Source of the DNA: Candidatus Hydrogenedentota bacterium
GTDB lineage: Bacteria; Hydrogenedentota; Hydrogenedentia; Hydrogenedentales; SLHB01
Length of the DNA: 15,871 bases
Assembly: GCA_003552485.1 (NCBI GenBank)
Contig: PUMX01000158.1
Span: 1 to 15,871 of the forward strand
Direction of reading: 5' to 3'
Below, one piece after another: positions 6,893 through 13,978 of the stretch (positions within the stretch are counted from its first letter, which is position 1; each line of letters starts with the position of its first letter). Under the pieces are notes generated by a model, which was given only the letters and a program-made list of their open reading frames with translations, searched no databases and was not told where the DNA came from. Position numbers and translations under genes: made by a program.

Positions 6893-7954
6893 ATGACTTT
6901 ATTGATCCGTTTTAGTTGGTTGAGCCTGTTGGTGGCGGCCCTTGTGGTTTCGCCCGCCATGCCCGCCATGGCCGAAGAGGAGGCCGAGGAAGGGGCGGAA
7001 GAGGAACCCGAGCCGGAACCCCAGCCGCGCGATATTGACCAAGTGCAAATCCAGGTATGGATCAGCGAGACCAACGAAGATGGCTTGCGCGACATGGGCG
7101 TCAACCTGGACTACACCCGCTTTGTGCGAGAGGTTGAACAAAGCGGGGCCATTGAACGCATCGCCACGTCCGTGTTCGATCCCCAGGATCCAGATCACCG
7201 GGTGACGCTTCCAGCGCCAGGCGAGCGTACGCCCTTGCGGCCCGACCAAGAGGGAACCCTCGCCGACGGCATTCAAACACAGCGTGGCGCTGGCATGACG
7301 TTCAGCATCATTGACTCCGGGCGCGGCACGATTGACGGCGTGTTCCGCTCGATGGACCGGCGCGTGGACGTCGATTTGATCTCGAAACCGGAATTGCTGG
7401 TAGCCAACGAGCACACCGCCGCCATTCACGCCGGCGGTGAGGTGCCGTTTCAGTCGGTCGAATATGACGGGGCGGAGCCCCGCCTCAATGTGGAATGGCG
7501 CGACATCGGCGTTAACCTCGATCTGCAACCCACCATTCTCTCCGAGGATATGGTGCAGGTAAATATACAAGAACTGAACGTCAGTGATGTGGCGCGGATT
7601 GACAACATTCGCGGCATGGACCTGCCGGTGTTCTCGGAACGCTCTCAGACGGGCGAGGTCATGGTGCCCAGTGGACAGACCCTCGTCATTGGCGGCTTGT
7701 CCAGCCGCGTCGTGCGCAACACCGAGCGGCGCGTGCCGATCGTGGGCAATATTCCGCTGGTGGGCATTCCGTTCCGCGGACGTGAGGCCGAGTCGGAAAA
7801 CACGCATTTGCTGATCTTCGTATCACCCACGATCGTGGACTTACGCGACCTGCAACCCGAAGCCGTCAGTGCGCTGAACTTCTGGCGTGAAGAACGGTGG
7901 CGCCATATGGACCGTATTGACCAAGAGATTCGCGTACTCGAACACGATATGTAA
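6893..7954 (+). CDS. Cassette copy 1, gene C: second minimal secretin with acidic linker
   Basis: A 353-aa protein. The signal peptide ends near residue 27 (PAMA), followed by an acidic Glu/Ala/Pro linker (28-47). The secretin core starts with DQVQIQVWISETNEDGLRDM at 49, has VDLISKPELLVANEHTAAIH around 160-178, and carries a clear signature: GQTLVIGGL at 261-269, exactly 11 residues, then VPIVGNIPLVGIPF. It closes with LLIFVSPTIV at about 306-315. As in gene B there are no N0-N2 ring domains. The last 35 residues (LNFWREERWRHMDRIDQEIR) form an amphipathic helix almost unchanged in copy 2, a candidate S-domain for pilotin docking. It is clearly not a copy of B, since the sequences differ throughout. 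Start ATG 6893 lies 99 bases after B1, with AAGGAC three and GGAG ten bases upstream. A stable hairpin overlaps its stop codon. Confidence 0.92.
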   Translation: MTLLIRFSWLSLLVAALVVSPAMPAMAEEEAEEGAEEEPEPEPQPRDIDQVQIQVWISETNEDGLRDMGVNLDYTRFVREVEQSGAIERIATSVFDPQDPDHRVTLPAPGERTPLRPDQEGTLADGIQTQRGAGMTFSIIDSGRGTIDGVFRSMDRRVDVDLISKPELLVANEHTAAIHAGGEVPFQSVEYDGAEPRLNVEWRDIGVNLDLQPTILSEDMVQVNIQELNVSDVARIDNIRGMDLPVFSERSQTGEVMVPSGQTLVIGGLSSRVVRNTERRVPIVGNIPLVGIPFRGREAESENTHLLIFVSPTIVDLRDLQPEAVSALNFWREERWRHMDRIDQEIRVLEHDM

Positions 7955-7991
7955 TCAACTGCTCCGGCTTGAATCACCGGAGCAGTTGATT
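7953..7991 (+). terminator. Strong hairpin at the end of cassette copy 1
   Basis: A perfect 15-bp stem, AATCAACTGCTCCGG (7953-7967) with its reverse complement (7977-7991), surrounds a nine-base loop and begins inside the C1 TAA stop codon. Only two T residues end the stem and no U-tract follows, so it is not a classical intrinsic terminator; it could terminate weakly or stop exonucleases. The loop sequence TTGAATCA can also pair with TGATTCAA at 7987-7994, giving a competing 8-bp hairpin. Copy 2 has no such structure after its C gene. Confidence 0.55.
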
Positions 7992-8119
7992 CAACCACGC
8001 GTTGGAGGGTAGCGCCGGCTAAGAAACGGGGTGTGGCGGGTTGCTTTTGGCCCATGGAGGGCGCCTCTTCAAACCTTTACGCTTTCCTGTAATTTTGCGA
8101 GCTTCGCACGAAGGGAATT

Positions 8120-8392
8120 ATGGCGCTTGTACTGTATGAGGCCCCTATAAAGGTAGATCTCTGGTGTCCTGGCCATGGCTTGATTCTCGACGCAAGAGCC
8201 GTTTTCCGGGGCGCCGAACGCGCTCTAAGGTTTGTCCACGAAGAAGGACGACCTGAAATTCCTTGGTAAGAAAATTTTATTGAGGATTCTTATGAAGATA
8301 TTGTGATAAGGTTCGTCAATTCATGTGAACGCAGTCTAGGGTGGGTTGAAACAGCAACCGCGTTTCTCGCGAAAGTGGAAGACTATCTGTGA
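8120..8392 (+). pseudogene. Small unrecognised reading frame split by an in-frame TAA
   Basis: ATG 8120, four bases after AAGGGA, opens a 49-codon frame ending in TAA at 8267-8269 (MALVLYEAPIKVDLWCPGHG at the start, HEEGRPEIPW at the end). The same frame is then open for another 40 codons (ENFIEDSYEDIVIRFVNSCE and onward) to a TGA at 8390-8392, which overlaps the GTG start of A2 as GTGA. Both halves have protein-like composition with charged and aromatic residues. It could be a 49-aa gene, a 90-residue gene broken by one nonsense codon, or chance. It does not resemble the Skp-like protein that precedes copy 1. The rest of the 434-base gap between cassettes, apart from the hairpin at 7953, shows no convincing promoter. 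Confidence 0.3.
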
Positions 8393-9393
8393 TTCTTGGC
8401 AAAAGAAATGGAATCCGGGCCTGGCTGGCTCTGCTGACAATTGCCGCAGCCACCGTATTGCTGGCCGGCGGGTGCGTCTCGCCGCCGCGTGCGACGGTTC
8501 ATGAAACCGACAGGACAGGCCCTGCCGCGCGTCTTGCGGAGGCCGGCGCGGCGCGCAAAGAAGTGGATCAGGCGCGCGCGATGATCGAGCAGGGCGATCA
8601 TTCGACGATTATCCCCCGCTTGCTCCATACCATATCGAAATACCCCCGTTCCGAGGCGGCCGTGGAAGCCCGCTACCTGCTCGGCCTAAGCTACTACGAA
8701 ATATCGAGTTATCGTGACGCCACAGACATGTTCAAGGACTATCTCCGCATGGCCCCGGAGGGAGAGTTCGCCGAACCAAGCCGCGAGCATATTGCGCGGA
8801 TTGCTGATGAATACGAGCACAAGTACGACACGCCCGAGAAACTCGACGAAAAACTTCAGGAAATCCTCCAAGAGCTTTCCGGCAATCCCGAGGACTTGGG
8901 CAAGCGGCTAGAGCTGGCCGATGTGCTGTGGAGGCGAGGCGACTACGAGAGCGCGGGCAAAGTGTACAAGGCCATCGTGGGTGCGCGTCCGGATTTCGCC
9001 GAAGACGCCACCGTCGCCAGCCGGGTCGAGTTTACAGCCGATGGCGACATGACGCTCCGAACCCCACGTGAGGTGCAACGCCGGGAGGTCGAACGCCGCC
9101 CGCTGGTTATCACCAACGTGAACTCCTTCCGCAGCGGACGTGACCTGTTCACGCGCGAACACCGTCATTACGTGGTAAGTGGTCAAGCCGTGAACCGGGG
9201 CGAAAGCGTTTTGTACGGAGTGCGCGTTCACGTGACCATCTACGGTTTCGGCAATATCGTGTATGACACGAATGCAGTCAACATCGGCCGTCTTAACCCC
9301 GGCGAGCAACGCGCGTTCAGCGTGCGGTTCAGTCAGTTCGAAAACATAGAGAATATCCACAGGCATGAGGTTGTGGGCAGTTTTGAACGGTAA
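8389..9393 (+). CDS. Cassette copy 2, gene A: TPR-like lipoprotein with C-terminal FxLYD-like beta domain
   Basis: This paralogue of the 4585 gene is also exactly 334 aa. The lipobox is LAGGC with Cys29, again followed by valine. TPR-like helices (HTISKYPRSEAAVEARYLLG, YYEISSYRDATDMFKDYLRM) and the C-terminal beta domain are kept. By hand count 75% of mature residues match copy 1, and divergence is uneven: the last 95 or so residues, from ITNVNS onward, differ at only about one position in seven, while the middle (residues 150-170) differs heavily. The C-terminal beta domain is thus the constrained part and probably the partner-binding one. Start is GTG 8389 with GGAAGA six bases upstream, matching the copy 1 start. 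B2 lies 92 bases downstream, unlike the seven-base gap in copy 1. Confidence 0.85.
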   Translation: MILGKRNGIRAWLALLTIAAATVLLAGGCVSPPRATVHETDRTGPAARLAEAGAARKEVDQARAMIEQGDHSTIIPRLLHTISKYPRSEAAVEARYLLGLSYYEISSYRDATDMFKDYLRMAPEGEFAEPSREHIARIADEYEHKYDTPEKLDEKLQEILQELSGNPEDLGKRLELADVLWRRGDYESAGKVYKAIVGARPDFAEDATVASRVEFTADGDMTLRTPREVQRREVERRPLVITNVNSFRSGRDLFTREHRHYVVSGQAVNRGESVLYGVRVHVTIYGFGNIVYDTNAVNIGRLNPGEQRAFSVRFSQFENIENIHRHEVVGSFER

Positions 9394-9408
9394 TGGCGTG
9401 GGATGGAC

Positions 9409-9471
9409 AACTTGTGTTGCCAAAGCGCAGCTTTGATACGCGCAGACGGTGAAAACGTTGAACCACAAGTT
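9409..9471 (+). promoter_or_regulatory. Nested hairpin before the B2 ribosome binding site
   Basis: AACTTGTG (9409-9416) can pair with CACAAGTT (9464-9471), enclosing a second perfect hairpin CAAAGC-GCA-GCTTTG (9421-9435). The outer 3' arm directly abuts the AAGGGA (9472-9477) that serves the B2 start at 9486. The structure is unique to copy 2, where A and B are 92 bases apart. It could modulate B2 translation or mark a processing site; this is inference. Confidence 0.35.
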
Positions 9472-9485
9472 AAGGGAATTCAAGA

Positions 9486-10691
9486 ATGAAGGTCTTCGAT
9501 AGAGTTGTCATGCGGACTGTGGCGGGACAAGCAGCCATCTATGTGGTGGGCAGTCTTGCAATGGTGGCCGCCTTGGCCGCAGGCTCGGCGCACGCTGGCT
9601 CGCCGGATCAGGTTAATGTCACAGTCAAAATACTGGAGTTCCAGACGACGTTAGGCATGGAGACCGGCTTCAGCGCCTATTTTCAACAACGGGAGCTGCA
9701 GCGGCCGTATGGGAGGGTGTCTAGCAATCGCGGCATTGTCGAGAGCGCGGACATCACCTTTCCCATCCGCGGTAACGCGGCGATTACCGTGTTTCTGGAC
9801 CGCATCTCGACGTATTATGGCGACATTGAGGCGGTGATCCAGGCGCTTGTCGACGAAAACCGCGCGTTCATTTTGTCCCGTCCGCGGGCCATGGTGCGCG
9901 TCGGTTCGGAAGTGCCTACAACAGTGCAAACCGTGCGCCGCGTCCCGTATGAAGATACGGTGGTGGTAGGCAACACGGCGGTGCAGATCACGGATTTCCG
10001 GGACACCGGCGTCAGCCTGAACATTACTGTGCCAGAGGTAACCGACGACGATCTGGACTGGACCACTAACGACGATACGTACATCAATCTCGAAGTACAG
10101 GCCGAAGTGAAGGAGGAGGGCCAGCGCATCGTTGTAGCCCTCGACGACCGCTTTCAGCAGGCCAACGAGATTTCGCTGGCGCGCAGCGGAATTAGCGCGC
10201 CGGAGTTGGTTTCACGCAGCATCCAGACAAGCGTGTGGGTGCGTCATGGCCAGGTGCTGGTGCTGGGCGGGCTGTTTCGCAACACAAAGACCAAACGCCT
10301 GGACACGCTGCCATGGCTAACGCAGGCCGAGAACGTCGCCACGGGCCTCGCTGAGCGGGTTGTGCCGCCGGTGTACCTGCCGGATACGCCGGTATCCACC
10401 ACGTTAGGCAGCAGCGCGACCGAAGAGGGCCGGCGCGAGCTGGTGTTTCTCATCAAAGCCGAGGTCTGGCAGCCTGCCTTTACCTTGGCTGAAGAGCACC
10501 GTTTTACGGATGTCGAGCCTGAAGAGCGCCGCTTCTCGCCCACCGACATCATTTTCTCGCCCACAGACGTCATCCGCGATGTATTGGGGGGCGTGACCGG
10601 CGTAATAGAAGAGGTCGGCGAGCTTCCTCGCGGCATGATGCATCCGCACGGCGACATCTATGAACCGCAAGTCAGGGGAGTTGAAGACTAA
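9486..10691 (+). CDS. Cassette copy 2, gene B: minimal secretin-domain protein
   Basis: This 401-aa paralogue of the 5597 gene has 85% identity over the secretin core by hand count. It has a signal peptide ending in SAHA (about residue 37), the QVNVTVKILEFQTTLGMETG start of the core, and the signature GQVLVLGGL at 255-263, 11 residues before LP. N0-N2 domains are absent. The tail keeps FSPxD twice, but the spacing between the two motifs is four residues shorter than in copy 1 (FSPTDIIFSPTDV), so this segment changes by repeat-unit slippage. The final GELPRGMMHPHGDIYEPQV is conserved. Start ATG 9486 has AAGGGA eight bases upstream; ATG 9510 is a weaker alternative. The stop TAA overlaps the ATG of C2 by one base (TAATG), so B2 and C2 are translationally coupled. 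In copy 1 these two genes are 99 bases apart. Confidence 0.9.
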   Translation: MKVFDRVVMRTVAGQAAIYVVGSLAMVAALAAGSAHAGSPDQVNVTVKILEFQTTLGMETGFSAYFQQRELQRPYGRVSSNRGIVESADITFPIRGNAAITVFLDRISTYYGDIEAVIQALVDENRAFILSRPRAMVRVGSEVPTTVQTVRRVPYEDTVVVGNTAVQITDFRDTGVSLNITVPEVTDDDLDWTTNDDTYINLEVQAEVKEEGQRIVVALDDRFQQANEISLARSGISAPELVSRSIQTSVWVRHGQVLVLGGLFRNTKTKRLDTLPWLTQAENVATGLAERVVPPVYLPDTPVSTTLGSSATEEGRRELVFLIKAEVWQPAFTLAEEHRFTDVEPEERRFSPTDIIFSPTDVIRDVLGGVTGVIEEVGELPRGMMHPHGDIYEPQVRGVED

Positions 10692-11779
10692 TGGCCATGT
10701 CAATGCGATTTTGGTTGAGCCTGTTGGTGGCGGCTCTCTTACTCTGTCCGGCCCTGCCCGCTATGGCCGAAGAAGCCGAAGAAGAGGCGGCGGAAGAGGT
10801 TGCTGAAGAAGCCGCCGAAGAAGAGGTTGAGCCAGAGCCCGAGCCTCATCCCAAGAACATTGACCAAGTGCAGATTCAGGTTTGGATCAGTGAAACGAAC
10901 GAGGACGGCCTGCGCGAAATGGGCGCCAACCTGAACTACACCCGCTTTGTGCGAGGAGTTGAGCAAAGCGGTTCGCTGGAACGCGTGGCCACATCGCTAT
11001 TCGATCCACGCGATCCGAACCATCGGGTAACGCTTCCAGCCCCAGGCAATCGCACACCGTTGCGGCCGGATCTCGAGGGCTCCCTGGCCGACGGCGTACA
11101 AACCCAGCGTGGCGCCGGCATGACGTTCAGTATCATCGACTCGGGGCGCGGCACGATTGACGGCGTATTCCGCTCGCTGGAGCGCCGCGTCGACGTGGAC
11201 CTGATCTCGAAGCCCGAGTTGCTCGTGATGAACGAGCGGAATGCGATGATTCACGCGGGCGGCGAGGTGCCGTTCCAGTCGGTCGAGTACGACGGCGCCC
11301 GTCCGCGCCTTAACGTGCAGTGGCAAAACATTGGCATCAACCTCAACTTGCAACCAGTCATTCTTTCCGAAGACATGGTGCAGATCAATATTGAGGAATT
11401 GGACGTAAGCGATGTGGTGCGCATCGACAACATCCGCGGCATTGACCTGCCGGTGTTCTCGAAGCGTTCCCAAACCGGCCAGGTCATCGTGCCAAACGGT
11501 CAGACGCTCGTGATTGGGGGATTGTCCAATCGGGTAGTGCGTAATACAGAGCGGCGCGTGCCGATTGTGGGCAACATTCCGCTGCTGGGCATTCCGTTCC
11601 GCAGCCGTATGGCCGAATCCGAAAACACCCATTTGTTGATTTTCGTGTCCCCCACCATCGTTAACTTGCGCGAGCTACAACCTGAAGCCATCAGCGCGCT
11701 CAACTTCTGGCGCGAAGAGCGCTGGCGCCACATGGACCGCATCGATCAGGAGATCCGCATTCTCGACCAGGACATGTAA
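10691..11779 (+). CDS. Cassette copy 2, gene C: second minimal secretin with expanded acidic linker
   Basis: This 362-aa paralogue of the 6893 gene has 85% identity over residues after the linker. The signal peptide ends near PAMA (residue 26). The acidic linker (27-56) is built from Glu-Glu-Ala units and is about ten residues longer than in C1. The core runs from DQVQIQVWISETNEDGLREM to LLIFVSPTIV, with the signature GQTLVIGGL, an 11-residue spacer, then VPIVGNIPLLGIPF. The C-terminal helix FWREERWRHMDRIDQEIR is identical to copy 1, arguing that its binding partner is the same. The start overlaps the B2 stop; GGGGAG lies ten bases before ATG 10691, and ATG 10697 and 10703 are possible. lnt begins 44 bases downstream with no terminator between, so it is probably read from the same transcript. 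Confidence 0.92.
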   Translation: MAMSMRFWLSLLVAALLLCPALPAMAEEAEEEAAEEVAEEAAEEEVEPEPEPHPKNIDQVQIQVWISETNEDGLREMGANLNYTRFVRGVEQSGSLERVATSLFDPRDPNHRVTLPAPGNRTPLRPDLEGSLADGVQTQRGAGMTFSIIDSGRGTIDGVFRSLERRVDVDLISKPELLVMNERNAMIHAGGEVPFQSVEYDGARPRLNVQWQNIGINLNLQPVILSEDMVQINIEELDVSDVVRIDNIRGIDLPVFSKRSQTGQVIVPNGQTLVIGGLSNRVVRNTERRVPIVGNIPLLGIPFRSRMAESENTHLLIFVSPTIVNLRELQPEAISALNFWREERWRHMDRIDQEIRILDQDM

Positions 11780-11823
11780 CACTGTTGAACCGGCGAAGCG
11801 GCTCGTGTAGTGTGCGGGTCCAT

Positions 11824-13461
11824 ATGAAACGCTTGATGTATAGTCTTATCCCAGCCACGGCGAGCGGCCTCGCCGTGGCCCTTTGTTTTCCACGCTTCAA
11901 TCTGTTCTTCCTCGCGTGGGCCGCTCTGCTGCCCCTGCTGTGGCGCTGCCGGGAATTGTCGCCCGTCCAAGGCGCCCTGCACTTCTTCTGGGCCGGGTTT
12001 GTCTTCTATCTCGTTCTCCTCCATTGGCTCATGGCCAACGTCTTCTGGGCCGGTGGCTGGGCCTTCGTGGGTTATGTGCTCTTGAGCCTGGTGATGGCGG
12101 CCTACTGGGGCGTGCTCGGGGCCGTGTGGCGCGCTGTCGCGCCGCATCTGCCCGCGTGGGCCGGCGCGCTGCTGTTGCTGCCCTCGCTCTGGTTCCTCAT
12201 GGAGTTTCTGCAGGCCCGCTTGTTCACGGGATTTGGCTGGGGCGCGCTGGCGTACAGCCAAGGCCCGCATCTGAGTCTACTGCAGTGGGCGGCCGTGGGC
12301 GGAACCGGCCTCGTTTCGGCCATGCTTGTCGCCAGCAATGGGCTGCTCGCCGCCGCGTTGACCATGCAACGCCGGCGCTGGGCGCCGGTTGTGCTTGCAA
12401 TAGTCATCGCAATCGCCGCGCATGCGGGCGGCTCCGCCATGCTCGAAGCGCCTGAGTATAACGATGATTCGCCCGTCGCGGGCATAATCCAACCCAATTT
12501 CTCTCAGGAAATGAAGTGGGACCCCGCCTTTGCGCATGCCATGGTGACCCTGACAGCCGACGCAAGCCGCGCGTTGACAGAGCGCGGGCCGGTGGACCTA
12601 TTTGTGTGGCCGGAAGCGCTTATCATGGTCCCCTTTGAATTGGCGCCGGACGAAGAGCGCGCGCCCGCTGACGAGGTAGATGTCGATTCCCAAGTGGCTA
12701 TGCAAATCCGCGAGCTCGCGCAGGATACCGGCGCGGCGCTGTTCACTGGCGCGCATGGCTGGCACGATGTCCGGCGCGGGTGGATTAACGCCGGCTTACT
12801 GTTCAATCGTGACGGCGAACCCGCGGATCACTATACGAAGGTGCACCTCACACCGTTCGGCGAGTACGTGCCGTTCGCCGATTACCTGCCCTTTGTGGAC
12901 CAACTGGTGCCCGCCATAGGCCGAATCCTGCCCGGTTATGAGCACAAGACGCTTGAAAGCAATGGACACCGATTCGGACCCATGATTTGCTTCGAAGTGT
13001 TATTTGCCCCTATTGCCGAGCAGCTTTACCGGGACGGCGCCGACAGCCTTATGGTAATTACGAATCTGGCGTGGTTTGGAGGGAGCGCAGCAATCGAGCA
13101 AGAGCTCGCCATCGCCCGGCTGCGGGCCATCGAAACGCGGTTGCCTTTGCTTCACGCCGCCAACACCGGCATCACGGGACAGTACGACCCTTGGGGACGG
13201 TTCACGCTCGTGGACACCGCGTTTCGCAGCGGCCGCCCATATGATGCGCGATCTTTACCGCCGCTTGACGCCGCCCCGATCGCAGAAGGAGTCATGCCCG
13301 CGCACACCATACAAGAACGCGCCGGCGGCCGGTTCCGAATTCCCAAGCCCGGCGCGCGGCCGTGGCAGGCAGGCCCTCGCACAGCTCCCTGGCTTTTCGC
13401 GGGCGTCGCCGTCGCGCTTGCAGCGGTCGCTTATTACCGGAGAACCCGCGGCGCCACATAA
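11824..13461 (+). CDS. lnt: Apolipoprotein N-acyltransferase
   Basis: Lnt adds the third acyl chain to the N-terminal cysteine of lipoproteins in the inner membrane, which is needed for Lol export to the outer membrane. From the ATG at 11824 the protein has 545 aa. The first 200 or so residues hold a series of hydrophobic membrane segments. The nitrilase-type periplasmic domain follows with the catalytic triad: Glu264 in WPEAL, Lys339 in YTKVHLTPFGEYVPF and Cys389 in PMICFEVLF, close to the E. coli positions (267, 335, 387). NLAWFG and HAANTGITG are further family segments, and a C-terminal membrane helix precedes YYRRTRGAT. An in-frame TTG at 11785 would add 13 residues; neither start has a strong Shine-Dalgarno. 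It sits directly behind two lipoprotein-bearing cassettes. A 6-bp hairpin at 13489-13508 lacks a T-run. Confidence 0.95.
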   Translation: MKRLMYSLIPATASGLAVALCFPRFNLFFLAWAALLPLLWRCRELSPVQGALHFFWAGFVFYLVLLHWLMANVFWAGGWAFVGYVLLSLVMAAYWGVLGAVWRAVAPHLPAWAGALLLLPSLWFLMEFLQARLFTGFGWGALAYSQGPHLSLLQWAAVGGTGLVSAMLVASNGLLAAALTMQRRRWAPVVLAIVIAIAAHAGGSAMLEAPEYNDDSPVAGIIQPNFSQEMKWDPAFAHAMVTLTADASRALTERGPVDLFVWPEALIMVPFELAPDEERAPADEVDVDSQVAMQIRELAQDTGAALFTGAHGWHDVRRGWINAGLLFNRDGEPADHYTKVHLTPFGEYVPFADYLPFVDQLVPAIGRILPGYEHKTLESNGHRFGPMICFEVLFAPIAEQLYRDGADSLMVITNLAWFGGSAAIEQELAIARLRAIETRLPLLHAANTGITGQYDPWGRFTLVDTAFRSGRPYDARSLPPLDAAPIAEGVMPAHTIQERAGGRFRIPKPGARPWQAGPRTAPWLFAGVAVALAAVAYYRRTRGAT

Positions 13462-13978
13462 GCCCGTGAATAGTTGAAGTCACAGAGCGCGCCGCATCGC
13501 CCCGGCGCACTCACCCGTCGAATGAAAGAGTCAGCAACAGCTCCGTCTGTTCGTGTCCAACGGTTGAGATCGGTTCGCGCCTTGATCAGCGCTGGAATGG
13601 CGGGTTAAAATAGTTCACTTACCATGAAGCTTATCCACAATGGCGACCTAGCTAATGCTTGGGCGGGGGACGCCCATTCTTCCAACGCCAATCAAGGCGG
13701 GACAGATCGAATTCCGAATATGCCGCATGACTGGCGCGCTGCATTAGAAACAATTCTGATACGCTCAATGATGCACCGGAAACGAAGAACCAGTATCTAC
13801 TCACTGCGGACGCTGTCCACTGGCGGATGCCTTCCCGCCGGACTGAAGCATCGTCGGCACATCACCATCATGCGATACCAATACTGAATTCGGCCGCAAG
13901 GGTTTAGAACGCGTTGGCAGTATTTGACCGTTACAAGCCCGGACGCGGGTCCGGCGCGCACCATGGAGTGGATACACC
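13462..13978 (+). other. 517-bp gap between lnt and the putrescine genes
   Basis: No convincing gene. A GCGCCG/CGGCGC stem at 13489-13508 with an eight-base loop could weakly end the lnt transcript. A candidate promoter lies at 13582-13611. An 87-codon ATG frame at 13624-13887 has no ribosome binding site and no recognisable content. CCGGAC-GCGG-GTCCGG (13939-13954) is a perfect 6-bp stem with a tetraloop, ending ten bases before the GGAG that serves the arginine decarboxylase start. Confidence 0.4.
13582..13611 (+). promoter_or_regulatory. Candidate sigma-70 promoter for the arginine decarboxylase-agmatinase pair
   Basis: TTGATC (13582-13587) and TAAAAT (13606-13611) are separated by 18 bases, with four and five of six consensus bases respectively. 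Transcription would begin near 13618, leaving a leader of about 360 bases before the TTG at 13979. No better match was seen closer to the gene. Confidence 0.45.

Larger units (their letters stand above)
4585..11779 (+). repeat. Tandem duplication of a three-gene lipoprotein-secretin-secretin cassette
   Basis: Copy 1 covers 4585-7954 and copy 2 covers 8389-11779, in the same orientation and gene order (A, B, C). Residue-by-residue comparison by hand gave 229 of 306 identical positions for the mature A proteins, 252 of 298 for the aligned B core and 260 of 306 for the aligned C core. A1 and A2 align without a single gap over the mature sequence. Short upstream sequence is also shared: GCAACCGC lies 29 and 27 bases before the two A start codons, and both starts read ATCTGTGA. 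The junctions between genes have diverged more than the genes. No inverted terminal repeats or transposase flank the units, so an insertion-sequence origin is unlikely. Both copies remain fully open, which suggests both are under selection. Confidence 0.93.

Noticed and set aside
5807..7807. Long minus-strand open frames (5807-6886 and 6899-7807) opposite B1 and C1
   Set aside because: They lie antisense to clear secretin genes, have no ribosome binding sites and show His/Arg-rich translations typical of the reverse strand of GC-rich genes. Similar antisense frames occur opposite copy 2, as expected from codon bias.
4109..11779. A complete type II secretion or type IV pilus locus
   Set aside because: Only secretin-domain and lipoprotein genes are present. 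No ATPase, pilin, prepilin peptidase or inner-membrane platform gene is seen, and the secretins lack N-domains.
4585..11779. Repeats as an insertion sequence or composite transposon
   Set aside because: The repeated units contain three full envelope genes, have no transposase and no inverted ends, and differ by 15-25% at protein level, so they are an older tandem gene duplication.
13624..13887. 87-codon frame just after the candidate promoter at 13582-13611
   Set aside because: It has no ribosome binding site, no recognisable domain and odd composition. A leaderless mRNA is conceivable but unsupported.
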